A DNA stretch of 64,000 nucleotides from Guptibacillus spartinae (GTDB lineage Bacteria; Bacillota; Bacilli; Bacillales; Guptibacillaceae): the NCBI RefSeq assembly GCF_028610625.1, contig NZ_JAQQWU010000008.1:1-64000 (forward strand), given 5' to 3'. The notes beneath the pieces were generated by a model. It was not told the DNA's origin. It made no database searches and saw nothing but the letters and a program-made list of their open reading frames with translations. Numbering within the stretch: the stretch's first letter is position 1; each line of letters starts with the position of its first letter. Shown here one piece after another: positions 16,639 to 25,997 of the stretch. A program made the translations under genes and the position numbers.

Positions 16639-18165
16639 TTAATTTGGCGAATTGTTGCTTTTTCCCCCTAATTCAAACGGTGAGTAGACCCCTTTATAAT
16701 CTACAATGGTTACCATACCCCGGTCAGCATGATTATTATCGTGACAGTGGAATAACCATTCTCCTTGATTATTTGCTTTAAAATAAATGGTATATGTTTC
16801 ACCTGGTTTTACATGAATCAGGTCTTTCACTAGCGGAGAGTCAAGTTTCTTTCCGTTTTTGGTAGATACTTGAAACCGATGTCCATGTAAGTGCATCGGG
16901 TGATTCATTCTACCTGAGTTGGTTATTTCAACCTTTACGATATCTCCACTTTCAACCTGAATGGTTGGCGTATTTGGAAATGTTTCATCATTAATCTGAA
17001 ATGCCATTCCTTCTCCCATATCCATCCCCATGCTTAAATCCATGTTATAACTTACATCTGGATTAGCTGGTACTTTATTAAATATCACATTTTCACTGCC
17101 AAAAGTTGTCCCATCTACAACAGATGTATTAGAACTGAGAGGTGTATTCATTGCTGCAGAAACGTCATCTTTCTTTGTAACGACTGGAATTTTCATATCT
17201 TCTGCATGGTCAATACTGTTTGATTGTCCAATGACCGCTGGTTCCCCATCTTGTTTAGTGAAAGCAACATCAATCCGTTCGCCGGGCGCAATTTCTACTG
17301 CATTCGATGATTCTGTTTTATCAAATACTTCTTCACCATCTGTCTCAATTACTTCTATAGAGTCTTCAGGAAATACCAATTGATGAACTTGGTAACCTGC
17401 ATTAACAAAACGTAACCTGGCTGTTTCACCTTCATTTAAGACTAAAGGTTCGATAGAAGAACCAGTTTTGCCATTGACTGTGAACGTATCATACATTTGT
17501 TTCGTGTCTGCTTCTCCGTCACCTGACATGCTTCCCATCATCATCCCGCCAATATTAGATAAGTTCTGTTTATCTTGATTTATTGCCCATTCATCGAGCA
17601 TAAAATATTCATCTTTATCGTATTTCTTTTTCTTCTCTTCAACAACAAGAGCCCCATAAAGACCTTTATCAACCTGTAATGAGCTATGTTGATGTGAGTG
17701 ATACCAGTACGTTCCCGCATCTTCTGCAATAAATTCATAAGTGAACGATTCTCCTGGTTGAACAGCATCCTGTGTAAGTCCAGGTACACCGTCCATTTTA
17801 TTTGGTAACAATACACCATGCCAGTGAATAGTCACTGGTACATCTAATTCATTTTTTAATTGAACCTTTACGTAATCCCCTTCTGTTACACGTATTTCTT
17901 CTCCTGGAACTGTTCCATTATAAGTCCAAGCATCGACTATCTTTTCCTTGCTAATTTTCCATTCTTTTTTTTCAGCAGTTAAATTGAATGTCTTTACTGG
18001 GCGTTCATCCACTTCTTGAGCATTCACTTCTAATATGCTAGTTCCATCTTGATTTACACTAGCGGGAAGTGAATTGTCAGTTAGTAATGGCGACTTAAAA
18101 ACAAGCCATCCTCCTATCATCAATAGAATGGCGATCATAGTTATACCAATTATTTTTTTCTTCAT
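16639..18165 (-). CDS. Multicopper oxidase
   Basis: The 508-residue product has an N-terminal membrane anchor or signal (about 5-24) and three cupredoxin domains. The copper ligands are all present: HWHG (H114, H116), YHSHQHS, HPMHLHGH near residue 424 and HCHDNNHADRGM near the C-terminus (type 1 site plus trinuclear cluster). It probably acts outside the membrane, oxidising Cu(I) or other substrates, as CueO/CotA-like enzymes do. A Met-rich patch (MDLSMGMDMGEGM) near residue 375 resembles Cu(I)-binding segments of CueO-type oxidases. It lies in a block of copper-handling genes on the same strand, downstream of the SHOCT gene. Confidence 0.9.
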   Translation of the reverse strand: MKKKIIGITMIAILLMIGGWLVFKSPLLTDNSLPASVNQDGTSILEVNAQEVDERPVKTFNLTAEKKEWKISKEKIVDAWTYNGTVPGEEIRVTEGDYVKVQLKNELDVPVTIHWHGVLLPNKMDGVPGLTQDAVQPGESFTYEFIAEDAGTYWYHSHQHSSLQVDKGLYGALVVEEKKKKYDKDEYFMLDEWAINQDKQNLSNIGGMMMGSMSGDGEADTKQMYDTFTVNGKTGSSIEPLVLNEGETARLRFVNAGYQVHQLVFPEDSIEVIETDGEEVFDKTESSNAVEIAPGERIDVAFTKQDGEPAVIGQSNSIDHAEDMKIPVVTKKDDVSAAMNTPLSSNTSVVDGTTFGSENVIFNKVPANPDVSYNMDLSMGMDMGEGMAFQINDETFPNTPTIQVESGDIVKVEITNSGRMNHPMHLHGHRFQVSTKNGKKLDSPLVKDLIHVKPGETYTIYFKANNQGEWLFHCHDNNHADRGMVTIVDYKGVYSPFELGGKSNNSPN

Positions 18166-18198
18166 TATTTTTCACCTCGACAGCTAGTGTTATATTGG

Positions 18199-18238
18199 AA
18201 CAATGAAAAGGCAGAACTCTTTCAGCCTTTTCATTGTT
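18199..18238 (-). terminator. 14-bp inverted repeat between SHOCT and oxidase genes
   Basis: AACAATGAAAAGGC / GCCTTTTCATTGTT is a perfect 14-bp stem with a 12-base loop. No long T-run follows on the minus strand, so it may act as a weak terminator, an mRNA-stability element or a processing site between the two genes. Confidence 0.5.
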
Positions 18239-18240
18239 CA

Positions 18241-18456
18241 CTAATTTTTTGCAATTTTCTTTTTTAAACGGTCATATTCTTCTTCAGAAATTTCTCCTCT
18301 AGCTAGCCGTTCTTTTAATGTGTCGAGTGAATTTAAATCACTTGATTTCTTTTCTGGTTTCATCATCCATACGATGATTGCAATAATAGCTATCGCAATT
18401 AGGATTCCGAAAAATACGAATCCCCAAAATCCGCCGTTCATACCTCCGCTCATCAT
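18241..18456 (-). CDS. Small SHOCT-domain membrane protein
   Basis: The 71-residue product has one strong transmembrane segment (about 10-32) followed by a short C-terminal SHOCT module (LDTLKERLARGEISEEEYDR). Such Gly/Met-rich one-span proteins often sit beside copper-resistance genes in Bacillaceae. The biochemical role is not known. A strong SD (AAGGAGG) precedes tandem ATGs. It lies 75 bases before the multicopper oxidase on the same strand, so co-transcription is likely. Confidence 0.8.
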   Translation of the reverse strand: MMSGGMNGGFWGFVFFGILIAIAIIAIIVWMMKPEKKSSDLNSLDTLKERLARGEISEEEYDRLKKKIAKN

Positions 18457-18624
18457 AAAAAACGCCTCCTTTTAACATGATTCATGCATTCATATACCCA
18501 TATAGGTATTTAGGTAATCGGATTTTCTCCTTTTAATTTAATTTGTCTGTGCCGGTATAGTCGCTCCCAAGTAATTGGATAACTAGTTAGAAGCGATGAA
18601 AACTGCTTCCAACTTAACGATTAT

Positions 18625-18869
18625 TTATGCTACTAATAACTTTGCATTTATCGCTACGATGACCGTACTTAAAGACATCAATACTGCACCAACTGCTGGA
18701 CTAAGAACAATACCGATTGAATATAAAATCCCTGCAGCAAGTGGAATAGCCAGTATATTGTAGCCTGCTGCCCAACAAAGATTTTGAATCATTTTCTTAT
18801 AAGTAGCTTTAGATAATTCAATAGCTGATGTTCGGAAAGGTGATGTTTTTCTTGCGTAGACTGGTCCAT
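18625..18869 (-). pseudogene. copB: Deletion scar of a copper-translocating P-type ATPase
   Basis: On the minus strand a perfect SD (AAGGAGG) and ATG at 18869 begin a His-rich start ([10 protein letters not shown]), as in CopB-type ATPases. Within about 12 codons the sequence passes, in another frame, into the last 70 or so residues of a heavy-metal P-type ATPase. That part includes [20 protein letters not shown] and the final membrane helices ending [15 protein letters not shown] and a stop at 18625. The two ends do not share a frame (245 bases). The whole catalytic core is missing. An internal deletion that kept both gene ends is the simplest explanation. The gap 18457-19015 otherwise holds nothing I can support. 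Confidence 0.75.
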
Positions 18870-19015
18870 ATTAACCTCCTTGTTTTCGTATAAGATGGTA
18901 GATGTTATTCATCTTAACTTATTGTTCACAATAAATATCCAGATTTGATCGAGATTGTAAAAGAAACAAAAAGATGACCACCATTTAGGCAGTCATAGTT
19001 GTTAATAATCATCAT

Positions 19016-19699
19016 TTATAGCGATTCGTTTCTCCACTTGTAACCTACACCCCAGATAGTGACCAAATAATTGTTGATTTGAAAGTCCACATGTCTACAC
19101 TTATCACGCAAATTTCGAATATGTGAGTCAATCGTGCGTCCTTCTGTGTTTGATTCATATCCCCAAATCAACTGGATCAGATGCTCTCGGCTAAATACTT
19201 TTTCGGGATTTTTTAAGAATTGGCCAAGCAACTTAAATTCAATGGGAGTCATGGAAATAGGCGCACCTTTGTATAAGACAAGATGTCTTTCTTCATCCCA
19301 TGTTAATCCCTTGAAGAAGACTTGATTTTGGTTCACTTGTTTTACTCGACGAGCCAACGCTTCCATTCTAGCGAGGAGAACACGTTCATCAAAGGGTTTC
19401 GTGATGTAATCATCTGCGCCTAACTTGAACCCTTTAACGATATCTTCATTGTGTTCTCTTGCTGTTAACATGATAATTGGTATCTCTGATTGATTGCGGA
19501 TTTCTCGACACGTTGCGAAGCCGTCCATATCAGGCATCATAATATCTAATAAAACGAGATCTATTTTGTATTCCGTTAATCTATGTAATGCGTCTATACC
19601 TGTATTTGCTTGATAAATGGTGTATCCATGTGGTTTTAGATAAAGAGAGATTAACTCTACCATCCGTTCTTCATCGTCTACAATTAGCACATTTTTCAC
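19016..19699 (-). CDS. OmpR-family response regulator
   Basis: The 227-residue product has a receiver domain with the acidic pocket in VDDEERM and the phospho-acceptor Asp in LVLLDIMMPD, the Thr in IMLTARE and the Lys in ITKPFDE. A C-terminal winged helix of OmpR/PhoB type follows (TPIEFKLLGQFLKNP; GRTIDSHIRNLRDK). The GTG at 19699 is favoured over a TTG at 19708 because TTAGGAG lies 9 bases before it. It follows the histidine kinase gene with a 6-base gap. Placement among copper genes suggests envelope copper sensing (inference). Confidence 0.88.
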   Translation of the reverse strand: MKNVLIVDDEERMVELISLYLKPHGYTIYQANTGIDALHRLTEYKIDLVLLDIMMPDMDGFATCREIRNQSEIPIIMLTAREHNEDIVKGFKLGADDYITKPFDERVLLARMEALARRVKQVNQNQVFFKGLTWDEERHLVLYKGAPISMTPIEFKLLGQFLKNPEKVFSREHLIQLIWGYESNTEGRTIDSHIRNLRDKCRHVDFQINNYLVTIWGVGYKWRNESL

Positions 19700-19704
19700 G
19701 TGAT

Positions 19705-21084
19705 TCAACTCCTAAAAACAATGGTGATCGTTGTTCCTTTTCCTTTTTGACTTTCTGCCTTTATCCTACCTCCATGCTTCTCGATAATTTCTTTAGCAAT
19801 TGAAAGACCAAGTCCAGAACCGCCGTATCTTCTAGAGCGTGACTTATCAACTCGGTAGAGACGTTCAAAGATGAAAGGCAAATCCTTCTCAGGAATTCCT
19901 TCTCCCTCGTCAATAACTTTTATACTCACTTTGTTTTGAGAAGAATGAGCTTGGATGAGTACAGTTTTTCCTTGCTCACTATAATGCAAAGCATTGTCCA
20001 AAAGATTTAACATTACTTGAGAAAACCTTATTGCATCAATATCGAGATAGATGTTTTCTTGACAAGAAACAATAAGATGTATCCCTTTCCCTTCAAAAGC
20101 AGGCCTTACTTTCTCTCTAACCTGATGAATCAACGAACACAATTCGACTTCCTCTCGATCAATGACAAATCCTTGTTGGTCCATTTTAGCCATATCGAAC
20201 AAATCTTGAACGAGAGAAGTTAAGTTCTCTGATTCTTCTTTAATAATGGAAAGGTAATTCTTTCTCTCTGTAGAAGATAACTCTTCTCGCTGAGCGATAT
20301 CTGCGTAACCATTCAGATAAGTTAAAGGTGTTCTTAGTTCATGAGCAATATTCGCTAGAAAATCACTACGATCATTTTTTAGTCGGAGTAAATCGTCTGA
20401 TAAGCTTTGAATGCCTTTCGCTAATTCTCCTAATTCATCCTTTCGATCGACTTTTAAGGAGACATTATGGTCCCCCGTGCTCATTTGTTGCGTTGCGACT
20501 TTCATCTCAATCAATGGACGTGTAATCATTTTTGATAAATAAATAATTGTAATAACGGTTAGGAAGAGAGCGAGTCCACTAATGATCAAAAATTGAGTTG
20601 TTAAGTGATCGCGTACTTCGCGAATACTTTTTGTATCGAGGGTCATATAGACATTTCCAACAAGCTTATCATTAACGACAATGGGAGAACCGGTCATCAC
20701 ATAAGGTTCGTTGCTCCAATCGCCTTCCAGGATCTTTCCTGACACCGGGAGTGGGGATGATAAAGAAAGGTTTTTTCTGATCATAGAGGTCAAAGAATTC
20801 GAATGAACGAGAATGCTATTCCTTTCATCTGTAATAATGACCTGAGTTTCAGCTTCAGATTCCATTAGCGCAACGTGCTCCATTGTTTCACGATCGAAAT
20901 GTTTTTCTAGGACATCTCTATGGCTGTTTCCTCGTGCGAGAAGAGCATCCGTTTCAGCCATGATCCGCTCATTTAAAAAGCCGAAGTAAAGTACGATAAA
21001 TAGTATTCCCTCAAGTAACAAGATGCTTATAAGAAAAAACAGACCTAATTTTGTAGCTAATTTACTTTTTCTCTTAAATCTCAT
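19705..21084 (-). CDS. Membrane sensor histidine kinase
   Basis: The 459-residue product has two membrane segments (about 13-35 and 153-173) flanking an extracytoplasmic sensor, then HAMP (LIEMKVATQQMSTGDHNVSL), the HisKA dimer helix with the phospho-acceptor His in FLANIAHELRTPL, and the HATPase domain (N box QVMLNLLDNALHYS, G boxes DEGEGIP and GGSGLGLSI). The long upstream open frame is not used: AAGGAGAG lies just before the ATG at 21084. It forms a two-component pair with the regulator gene that follows it. The signal is unknown; metal stress is inferred from the neighbours. Confidence 0.88.
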   Translation of the reverse strand: MRFKRKSKLATKLGLFFLISILLLEGILFIVLYFGFLNERIMAETDALLARGNSHRDVLEKHFDRETMEHVALMESEAETQVIITDERNSILVHSNSLTSMIRKNLSLSSPLPVSGKILEGDWSNEPYVMTGSPIVVNDKLVGNVYMTLDTKSIREVRDHLTTQFLIISGLALFLTVITIIYLSKMITRPLIEMKVATQQMSTGDHNVSLKVDRKDELGELAKGIQSLSDDLLRLKNDRSDFLANIAHELRTPLTYLNGYADIAQREELSSTERKNYLSIIKEESENLTSLVQDLFDMAKMDQQGFVIDREEVELCSLIHQVREKVRPAFEGKGIHLIVSCQENIYLDIDAIRFSQVMLNLLDNALHYSEQGKTVLIQAHSSQNKVSIKVIDEGEGIPEKDLPFIFERLYRVDKSRSRRYGGSGLGLSIAKEIIEKHGGRIKAESQKGKGTTITIVFRS

Positions 21085-21173
21085 GTCTCTCTCCTTATTC
21101 ACAGCCATTCTATCAGCATTATATCGAGAAAGTGTGCAGCTTGTCTGCTTTGTTTTAATATAAAATTGAAGAC

Positions 21174-21211
21174 AAAAAAAGAAGCCTGCTAATGATTCAA
21201 CAGACTTCTTC
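21174..21211 (-). terminator. Intrinsic terminator of the copper-storage gene
   Basis: AAGAAGTCTG...CAGGCTTCTTTTTTT on the minus strand lies directly past the four-helix protein gene and before the kinase. Confidence 0.7.
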
Positions 21212-21223
21212 ACAACTGTGAGG

Positions 21224-21553
21224 TTATGCTGCTAGTTTCTTACACTCTTCTGCACATTTAAAACATGCCTCTGCACAATCTTGACAGTGTTTGTGGTCGT
21301 GCTTTTTACATTCGTTTCCACATGTCTCACAAATTGTCGCACACGCTTGTGCAAGTTCAGACACAAATGGGGTTCCCCTCACAAGCGCTTGTTCCAAAAA
21401 GCCACAAATATCAGCGCACTCTCTGTCCATACGAATACAATCCGCCATCATTTTGACATCTTCTTCTTTTAAGCAAGCATCATAACAGTGATTGCAAGCC
21501 GTCATACATTCGTGAAGTGTTTGAATCATGGAGCCATACTTTTCATGTAACAT
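21224..21553 (-). CDS. Four-helix-bundle copper-storage protein
   Basis: The 109-residue product has 16 cysteines spaced along predicted helices (for example CMTACNHCYDAC, CATICETCGNEC, HCQDCAEACFKCAEEC) plus a His/Asp-rich turn (KKHDHKH). This is the pattern of Csp-type proteins (related to B. subtilis YhjQ) that bind many Cu(I) ions inside a four-helix bundle. No signal peptide is present, so it should be cytosolic, like Csp3. Strong SD AAGGAGG and its own terminator. It fits the surrounding copper block. Confidence 0.9.
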   Translation of the reverse strand: MLHEKYGSMIQTLHECMTACNHCYDACLKEEDVKMMADCIRMDRECADICGFLEQALVRGTPFVSELAQACATICETCGNECKKHDHKHCQDCAEACFKCAEECKKLAA

Positions 21554-21708
21554 GATTAAATTCCTCCTTAGAAATGTAATACACTGTCATAGTTTCCTAT
21601 TTGCTTGATAATAAACGTGAATGCGAAATAAAGTTATCAAATCACAAATTTCATTCATTCTGCACAAATTCTGGACATTTAGAGGGAATTGCTTAAAGTT
21701 TTAGTCTC

Positions 21709-22689
21709 TCATTTCATCTCATTTATTTTATTTTGCTCGATTAAAACGTCCCAGGATTCTCCTGCATCCTTCGTTAGAAACAGACTACCTTCAGTCGTAT
21801 GAAAAGACATTTCATTTTCACTTTGTGGGTTTACGGTTAAATAATCGATTTCTCCTTTTATTTCATCCGGCATTGAAATCAGAGATTCTTCTCCATTTTT
21901 AAGAGAAACAAGTTGGTTTGTTTCTCCTTGTGTAGCGTAAAGAATACGGTCTTTTAGAAAGGTCATTGATGTAATAGCGATTTCTTCAGTGAGGCGTGAA
22001 AATGATTGGCCTTGGTCTTTAGAGAGATAAAGGCCTGTAGGAGAAGTCACGGCAACAACATTTTCATCCGTAGGGTGAGCAAATATCCCATTGATTTGAT
22101 CCGGAGTCCCCTTTAGTTGCACTTGATTCCATTCACTTGCATCCTCACTATAATAAACCCCTATCTCCATTTTGCTGTTTTTCTGTTGATTGACAGCATA
22201 AATGCTGTGTGTTTCATAGCCAACCGCTAAATAGTGAAAATCAGATTCACCTTGAAAACCTAGCTGCTCTAACGTCTTTCCTCGGTCCGTACTTTTAATT
22301 AAACCAAGCGGATTTGGTAAATCAGATCCTTCACCAGGGTGTCCACTACTATAAAAACCATCAGACACTGCCTGAAAGCCCATATAGTCATTGTTGTTTC
22401 CTTTAGCTTCATACCAGGTTCCATCAAGATAGATAAGCGGTCCAACATGAGTCGCCACGAATAATTCATTTTGATTGCCTGGATACCCGATTCCGTGAAC
22501 ATGATTAATTTGCTTCCGTGAAGTCTGTTTATAAAAGCTGAATTCTGATAACAATTCCGTTTCTTTTTCTTTCTTTTCGGTTTCCTTTACTGCTGCATCA
22601 TTGCTTTCTACTGATTTTGTGTTTTCTTCCTGACAGCCTGCAATGATAAGAATCAGTGTACTAAAAATGATTATCCAATATTTCTTCAC
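21709..22689 (-). CDS. BNR-repeat lipoprotein (F510_1955-type glycosylhydrolase-like)
   Basis: The 326-residue product has a lipoprotein signal with lipobox LIIAGC (Cys about 19), then a beta-propeller built of repeats with the Asp-box-like motif (STDRGKTLEQLG, SKDQGQSFSRL, TKDAGESWDVL). It resembles the F510_1955 group and YCF48/sortilin-like propellers. Enzymatic activity is unproven. The motif HVHGIGYPG near residue 62 is typical of this group. The GTG start follows AAAGGATG. It lies between the copper-storage gene and ydhK on the same strand, as often seen in Bacillaceae copper or metal-resistance clusters (from memory). Confidence 0.78.
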   Translation of the reverse strand: MKKYWIIIFSTLILIIAGCQEENTKSVESNDAAVKETEKKEKETELLSEFSFYKQTSRKQINHVHGIGYPGNQNELFVATHVGPLIYLDGTWYEAKGNNNDYMGFQAVSDGFYSSGHPGEGSDLPNPLGLIKSTDRGKTLEQLGFQGESDFHYLAVGYETHSIYAVNQQKNSKMEIGVYYSEDASEWNQVQLKGTPDQINGIFAHPTDENVVAVTSPTGLYLSKDQGQSFSRLTEEIAITSMTFLKDRILYATQGETNQLVSLKNGEESLISMPDEIKGEIDYLTVNPQSENEMSFHTTEGSLFLTKDAGESWDVLIEQNKINEMK

Positions 22690-22747
22690 AGCATTTCATC
22701 CTTTTGTATTGTCTTATTTATAGCTATTGCGAAGCTTCAAAGAAACG

Positions 22748-23341
22748 TCATTGCTCAATAGGAGATAATTCATCTTCTGTTACCCATTTATGATTTGTTA
22801 CCTTCTCGCCTCCCGTAGTCGGCATATAATCGATCATATAAACAGTGGTTTGGTTGGCCGAATCAATTGTTGCCTTTGCGCCTTCCATTCCTTTCATATG
22901 AGAAGCTTTTAGCGTTACTTCCGTTCCTGGTGCTAAAGGACCGCTATCAGGTTGATCAAGTTCCTCGTGGATGACCCATTTATGATTCTCTACCGGATCT
23001 CCTCCATTCGTAGGCATATAGGAAACCACATAGGCAGTAGTCTCAAAAGCACCTGTAATCGTTGCTTCTGCACCTTTCATTCCAGCCATATGATCTGTTT
23101 CAATCATTGCTTTACTTCCTTCTGGGTATGTAGGGTCTTCAGCTCTCTTTAATCCTTCAGGTACTTCTGGAGAACCAGAGTGTTCCATCTCTTCCATGTG
23201 GCTTTCGGAGTTTGCTGAAGAGTTAGATGTCTTTTGACTGTTTTGAGACTCCTGGTTGATGCCCTCATTATTATTTCCGCATGCAGCAAGAATAAGTGAT
23301 AGTGATAATCCTAATCCTAAAATAACTTTTTTTGTTTTCAT
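22748..23341 (-). CDS. ydhK: YdhK-like lipoprotein with tandem DUF1541 repeats
   Basis: The 197-residue product has a lipoprotein signal (lipobox LILAAC) and a Ser/Asn/Glu-rich linker. Two tandem copies of the DUF1541 unit then follow: HMAGMKGAEATITGAF ... NHKW and HMKGMEGAKATIDSAN ... NHKW. The repeated His-Met and Met-rich motifs suggest Cu(I)/Ag(I) or other metal binding at the cell surface, but this is inference. The start at 23341 follows CAGGAGGG; an upstream in-frame start is not needed. It is the first gene of the copper block read in its direction. Confidence 0.85.
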   Translation of the reverse strand: MKTKKVILGLGLSLSLILAACGNNNEGINQESQNSQKTSNSSANSESHMEEMEHSGSPEVPEGLKRAEDPTYPEGSKAMIETDHMAGMKGAEATITGAFETTAYVVSYMPTNGGDPVENHKWVIHEELDQPDSGPLAPGTEVTLKASHMKGMEGAKATIDSANQTTVYMIDYMPTTGGEKVTNHKWVTEDELSPIEQ

Positions 23342-23466
23342 ATATACCCTCCTGTTATTGGTTTCATTTACCATTAAAGACTACTTTATCTTGTAATTGT
23401 GCACTTATCGTGCAGATATTGTTTGTTCACAGTATTATCAAAAGTTTTCGATCTTTAACACATCAC

Positions 23467-23494
23467 AAAAAACCAGCCGCTCCAGCGGCTGGTT
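23467..23494 (-). terminator. Intrinsic terminator of murB
   Basis: AACCAGCCGCT / AGCGGCTGGTT with a 2-base loop and a TTTTTTG tail on the minus strand. Confidence 0.85.
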
Positions 23495-23499
23495 TCTCT

Positions 23500-24423
23500 T
23501 TATGCTTGCTCAGGCGGTTCACCAATGACGCGTACTTCGCGTTCAAGCTCAACATCAAACTTTTCTTTTACCGTTCTTTGAACGTGGTGAATCACATCCA
23601 AATAGTCTGTTGCTGTGGCATTATCGATATTTACAATAAATCCTGCATGCTTTTTAGAAACTTCCGCCCCGCCGATTCGTGTCCCTTGAAGCTCAGAGTC
23701 CTGAATCAATTTACCTGCAAACAGACCAGGAGGACGCTTGAACACACTACCACAAGAAGGGTATTCAAGCGGCTGTTTCGTTTCACGTTTTTCAGTTAAA
23801 TCATCCATGATCGCTTTGATTTCATGATAGTCGCCATCTTTTAAAGAAAAAGTTGCTTCTAAAACAAGTAAACCTTTTTCTTCAACGTTACTATGACGAT
23901 AAGATAAATCAAGTTCATTAGCGGTTAATTTGATTAACTTTCCTTCTTTTGTAACAGCGAGAACACTTTCGAGACAATCGGCTATCTCTCCACCGTAAGC
24001 CCCTGCGTTCATATATACTGCTCCTCCAACAGAGCCTGGTATGCCACAAGCAAACTCAAGACCGCTTAATTTGCAATCACGCGCAAATTCAGATGCATCA
24101 ATAATGCGAGCGCCTGCTTGAGCAATCACTTTTTTGTCTTTTTGATCAATCGACTTTAAAGAGGATAAGTTCAAAACAATGCCACGAATACCGCCATCTT
24201 GAATGATGACATTCGACCCTTTACCGAGTATTGTTAAAGGATAGTTTTGTTGATAAGCATATTCTACCGCTGCTCTTGCATCTTCAATCGTGTTAGGGAA
24301 AACAAGAACATCTGCACATCCCCCCATCCTTGTATAGGTATGGGCATTTAAAGGCTCATTTATTTTTAATTCCGCTTCTGGCAAAATTGAGCGGAGTTCA
24401 TTTATTACATTTTGATTATCCAT
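23500..24423 (-). CDS. murB: UDP-N-acetylenolpyruvoylglucosamine reductase
   Basis: The 307-residue product is MurB, the FAD/NADPH enzyme that reduces UDP-GlcNAc-enolpyruvate to UDP-MurNAc in peptidoglycan precursor synthesis. FAD-binding motifs are visible: [33 protein letters not shown] and [19 protein letters not shown]. The catalytic region [11 protein letters not shown] and the last Glu (EREVRVIGE) are also present. It belongs to the shorter MurB class typical of Firmicutes. SD GAGGTAG precedes the ATG. The gene stands alone with its own terminator. Confidence 0.93.
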   Translation of the reverse strand: MDNQNVINELRSILPEAELKINEPLNAHTYTRMGGCADVLVFPNTIEDARAAVEYAYQQNYPLTILGKGSNVIIQDGGIRGIVLNLSSLKSIDQKDKKVIAQAGARIIDASEFARDCKLSGLEFACGIPGSVGGAVYMNAGAYGGEIADCLESVLAVTKEGKLIKLTANELDLSYRHSNVEEKGLLVLEATFSLKDGDYHEIKAIMDDLTEKRETKQPLEYPSCGSVFKRPPGLFAGKLIQDSELQGTRIGGAEVSKKHAGFIVNIDNATATDYLDVIHHVQRTVKEKFDVELEREVRVIGEPPEQA

Positions 24424-24832
24424 AGGCTACCTCGCTTATAAAACAAGTTCTTTTTGGTGTCATTTCATTCTGTCACATATTCAAACACATTTAAAATAAT
24501 AACACAACTGCCGTTTGAATATGATCTTTTTGACAAAAGAAGCTACTATTTTCATAAGAATTTTACGCTAAAGATATAGAAAACAAGATTATTTATTGCC
24601 GAAAAAGCCTTGATTTACAAAAAATCGGGCGGGATCATTCTTAAAATGTTTCGATGTTTTATTACATGCAGAAGTCTCTTTTTTTGTGCCATTTTCACAT
24701 TGTTTCTATCGTTATTGCCAATAGACTATAGGCCTATTCTCTTTTTGAAATGGTTTTTTTACTGAAGGGCTCACTCGAATGAGCAAAAAATCGTGAAATC
24801 AACAAAATATGCTACATACCCTTTGAAATAGA
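24424..24832. other. Intergenic region without a recognised gene
   Basis: About 410 bases between murB and the methyltransferase terminator. I see no convincing ORF or RNA aptamer. A GCTCACT / AGTGAGC-like hairpin near 24768-24785 has its T-run on the wrong side for a terminator. The promoter of murB should lie at the lower end. Confidence 0.4.
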
Positions 24833-24859
24833 AAACGGAGAGGGTTATCCTCTCCGTTT
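24833..24859 (-). terminator. Intrinsic terminator of the methyltransferase gene
   Basis: AAACGGAGAGG / CCTCTCCGTTT, a perfect 11-bp stem with a 5-base loop, with a T-rich tail on the minus strand. Confidence 0.8.
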
Positions 24860-24868
24860 AAACGTAGT

Positions 24869-25918
24869 CTATGCTTTTGTCCGATATGACGTATTGTTTT
24901 TCTTTAACGAGTCATCTGAGCCAAACAGAAAATGTTTTTCCATATTTGGAGAGTAAATTGAATTCACTGCTGTTCTCCCGACTGTTTCAGCTACTTCTCT
25001 AAGCATGCTTGGGGAAGCACCACAGCATAGTCCAAAATAATTTACGCCGATGCTTTTGGCTTCTTTTGCCCATTCAGCTAGTTCATAACGGTTGCAATAA
25101 AGTGGATCGAGAGATGTTGGAAAGGTTGTCTCTGTAGGTAATGTACAGGCACATCCACCATCAGGTAAGTTAAAAAATGTTGGATGTTCTTCTGTGGTGC
25201 GATAAGGAATGGGAAGTGCGCCAACATATCCAGTAACAGAATGCCTAATTTTCTCGATGTATGGCTGCATGGTAGCTGGTCCTCGGAAGCAGTTCATACC
25301 AACAACTAAAGCGCCTTGTTCTTCTAATAACCGGCAAGCTTCCTCTACGGTGTAGCCGTCTCTTAAAATGTTTTCACTCATTAGTCCAAGTGTAATCACA
25401 GCTTCAAGGCCTTGCTTATGAATTTCTTCTAACGCTATTTTCGCTTCTTCATAATAGTAAAAGGTTTCTCCATTGATGAAATCAACGCCTTCTTCTTTAC
25501 TCCACTTCACCATTTCAGCAAACATGGAACGAATTTGTTCTTTACTGTCTTCATCTTCAGGGTCAAATAAATTTGTGTTTGATATATTGCCTGCCACAAG
25601 GGCTTCTTCTTCAGGATGTTCTTTTGCTACCTCTTTTGCAAGACGGATGGCTTGTCGATTGAGGGGTTCGAGTAAGTCTTCTTTTCCGATAATCCTCATT
25701 TTTTCTCGATGGCCATTATACGTAAAAGCAAGCACGACGTCTGAACCTGCTAGCATATAGTCACGATAGGTTTGTTTCAAAGCATCAGGGTTATCTAGGG
25801 CAACTTCTGGCACGAACGATCCTGCTTGAAGGTAACCTCGTCGTTCTAATTCAAACAGATACCCTTCCCCGCAAATCACTGGGCCATCCTGTAATCGTTC
25901 TTGTAGTGTTCTTTTCAT
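24869..25918 (-). CDS. Homocysteine S-methyltransferase (betaine- or SMM-type)
   Basis: The 349-residue product belongs to the zinc homocysteine S-methyltransferase (pfam02574) family, which moves a methyl group from betaine or S-methylmethionine to homocysteine to form methionine. Zinc ligands are visible: the Cys in VGMNCFRGP and the double Cys in FGLCCGASPSML. The N-terminal GPVICGEGYLFELERRG is the usual substrate loop, with ICGEGY in place of the common DGG/DGA pattern. A SAM-I riboswitch and its terminator lie directly upstream, so expression rises when SAM is scarce, which supports a methionine role. The methyl donor cannot be fixed from sequence alone; the overall pattern is closer to betaine-type enzymes. 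Confidence 0.85.
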   Translation of the reverse strand: MKRTLQERLQDGPVICGEGYLFELERRGYLQAGSFVPEVALDNPDALKQTYRDYMLAGSDVVLAFTYNGHREKMRIIGKEDLLEPLNRQAIRLAKEVAKEHPEEEALVAGNISNTNLFDPEDEDSKEQIRSMFAEMVKWSKEEGVDFINGETFYYYEEAKIALEEIHKQGLEAVITLGLMSENILRDGYTVEEACRLLEEQGALVVGMNCFRGPATMQPYIEKIRHSVTGYVGALPIPYRTTEEHPTFFNLPDGGCACTLPTETTFPTSLDPLYCNRYELAEWAKEAKSIGVNYFGLCCGASPSMLREVAETVGRTAVNSIYSPNMEKHFLFGSDDSLKKNNTSYRTKA

Positions 25919-25946
25919 GTGTAACAGCTCCTCTTCTGAATAAAAT

Positions 25947-25982
25947 AAAAAACCCTCTTCTTAAACAATAAGAAGAGGGTTT
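25947..25982 (-). terminator. SAM-riboswitch expression-platform terminator
   Basis: AACCCTCTTCTT / AAGAAGAGGGTT with a 7-base loop and a TTTTTTATTTTATT tail on the minus strand, between the aptamer and the methyltransferase start. It is formed when SAM is bound. Confidence 0.88.
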
Positions 25983-25997
25983 GCTAACAGTATCCTC

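Noticed and set aside
24768-24792. GGCTCACTCGAATGAGC hairpin with an A-run
   Set aside because: The run is A on the + strand and T precedes the stem on the minus strand, so it fits a terminator in neither direction with the known genes.
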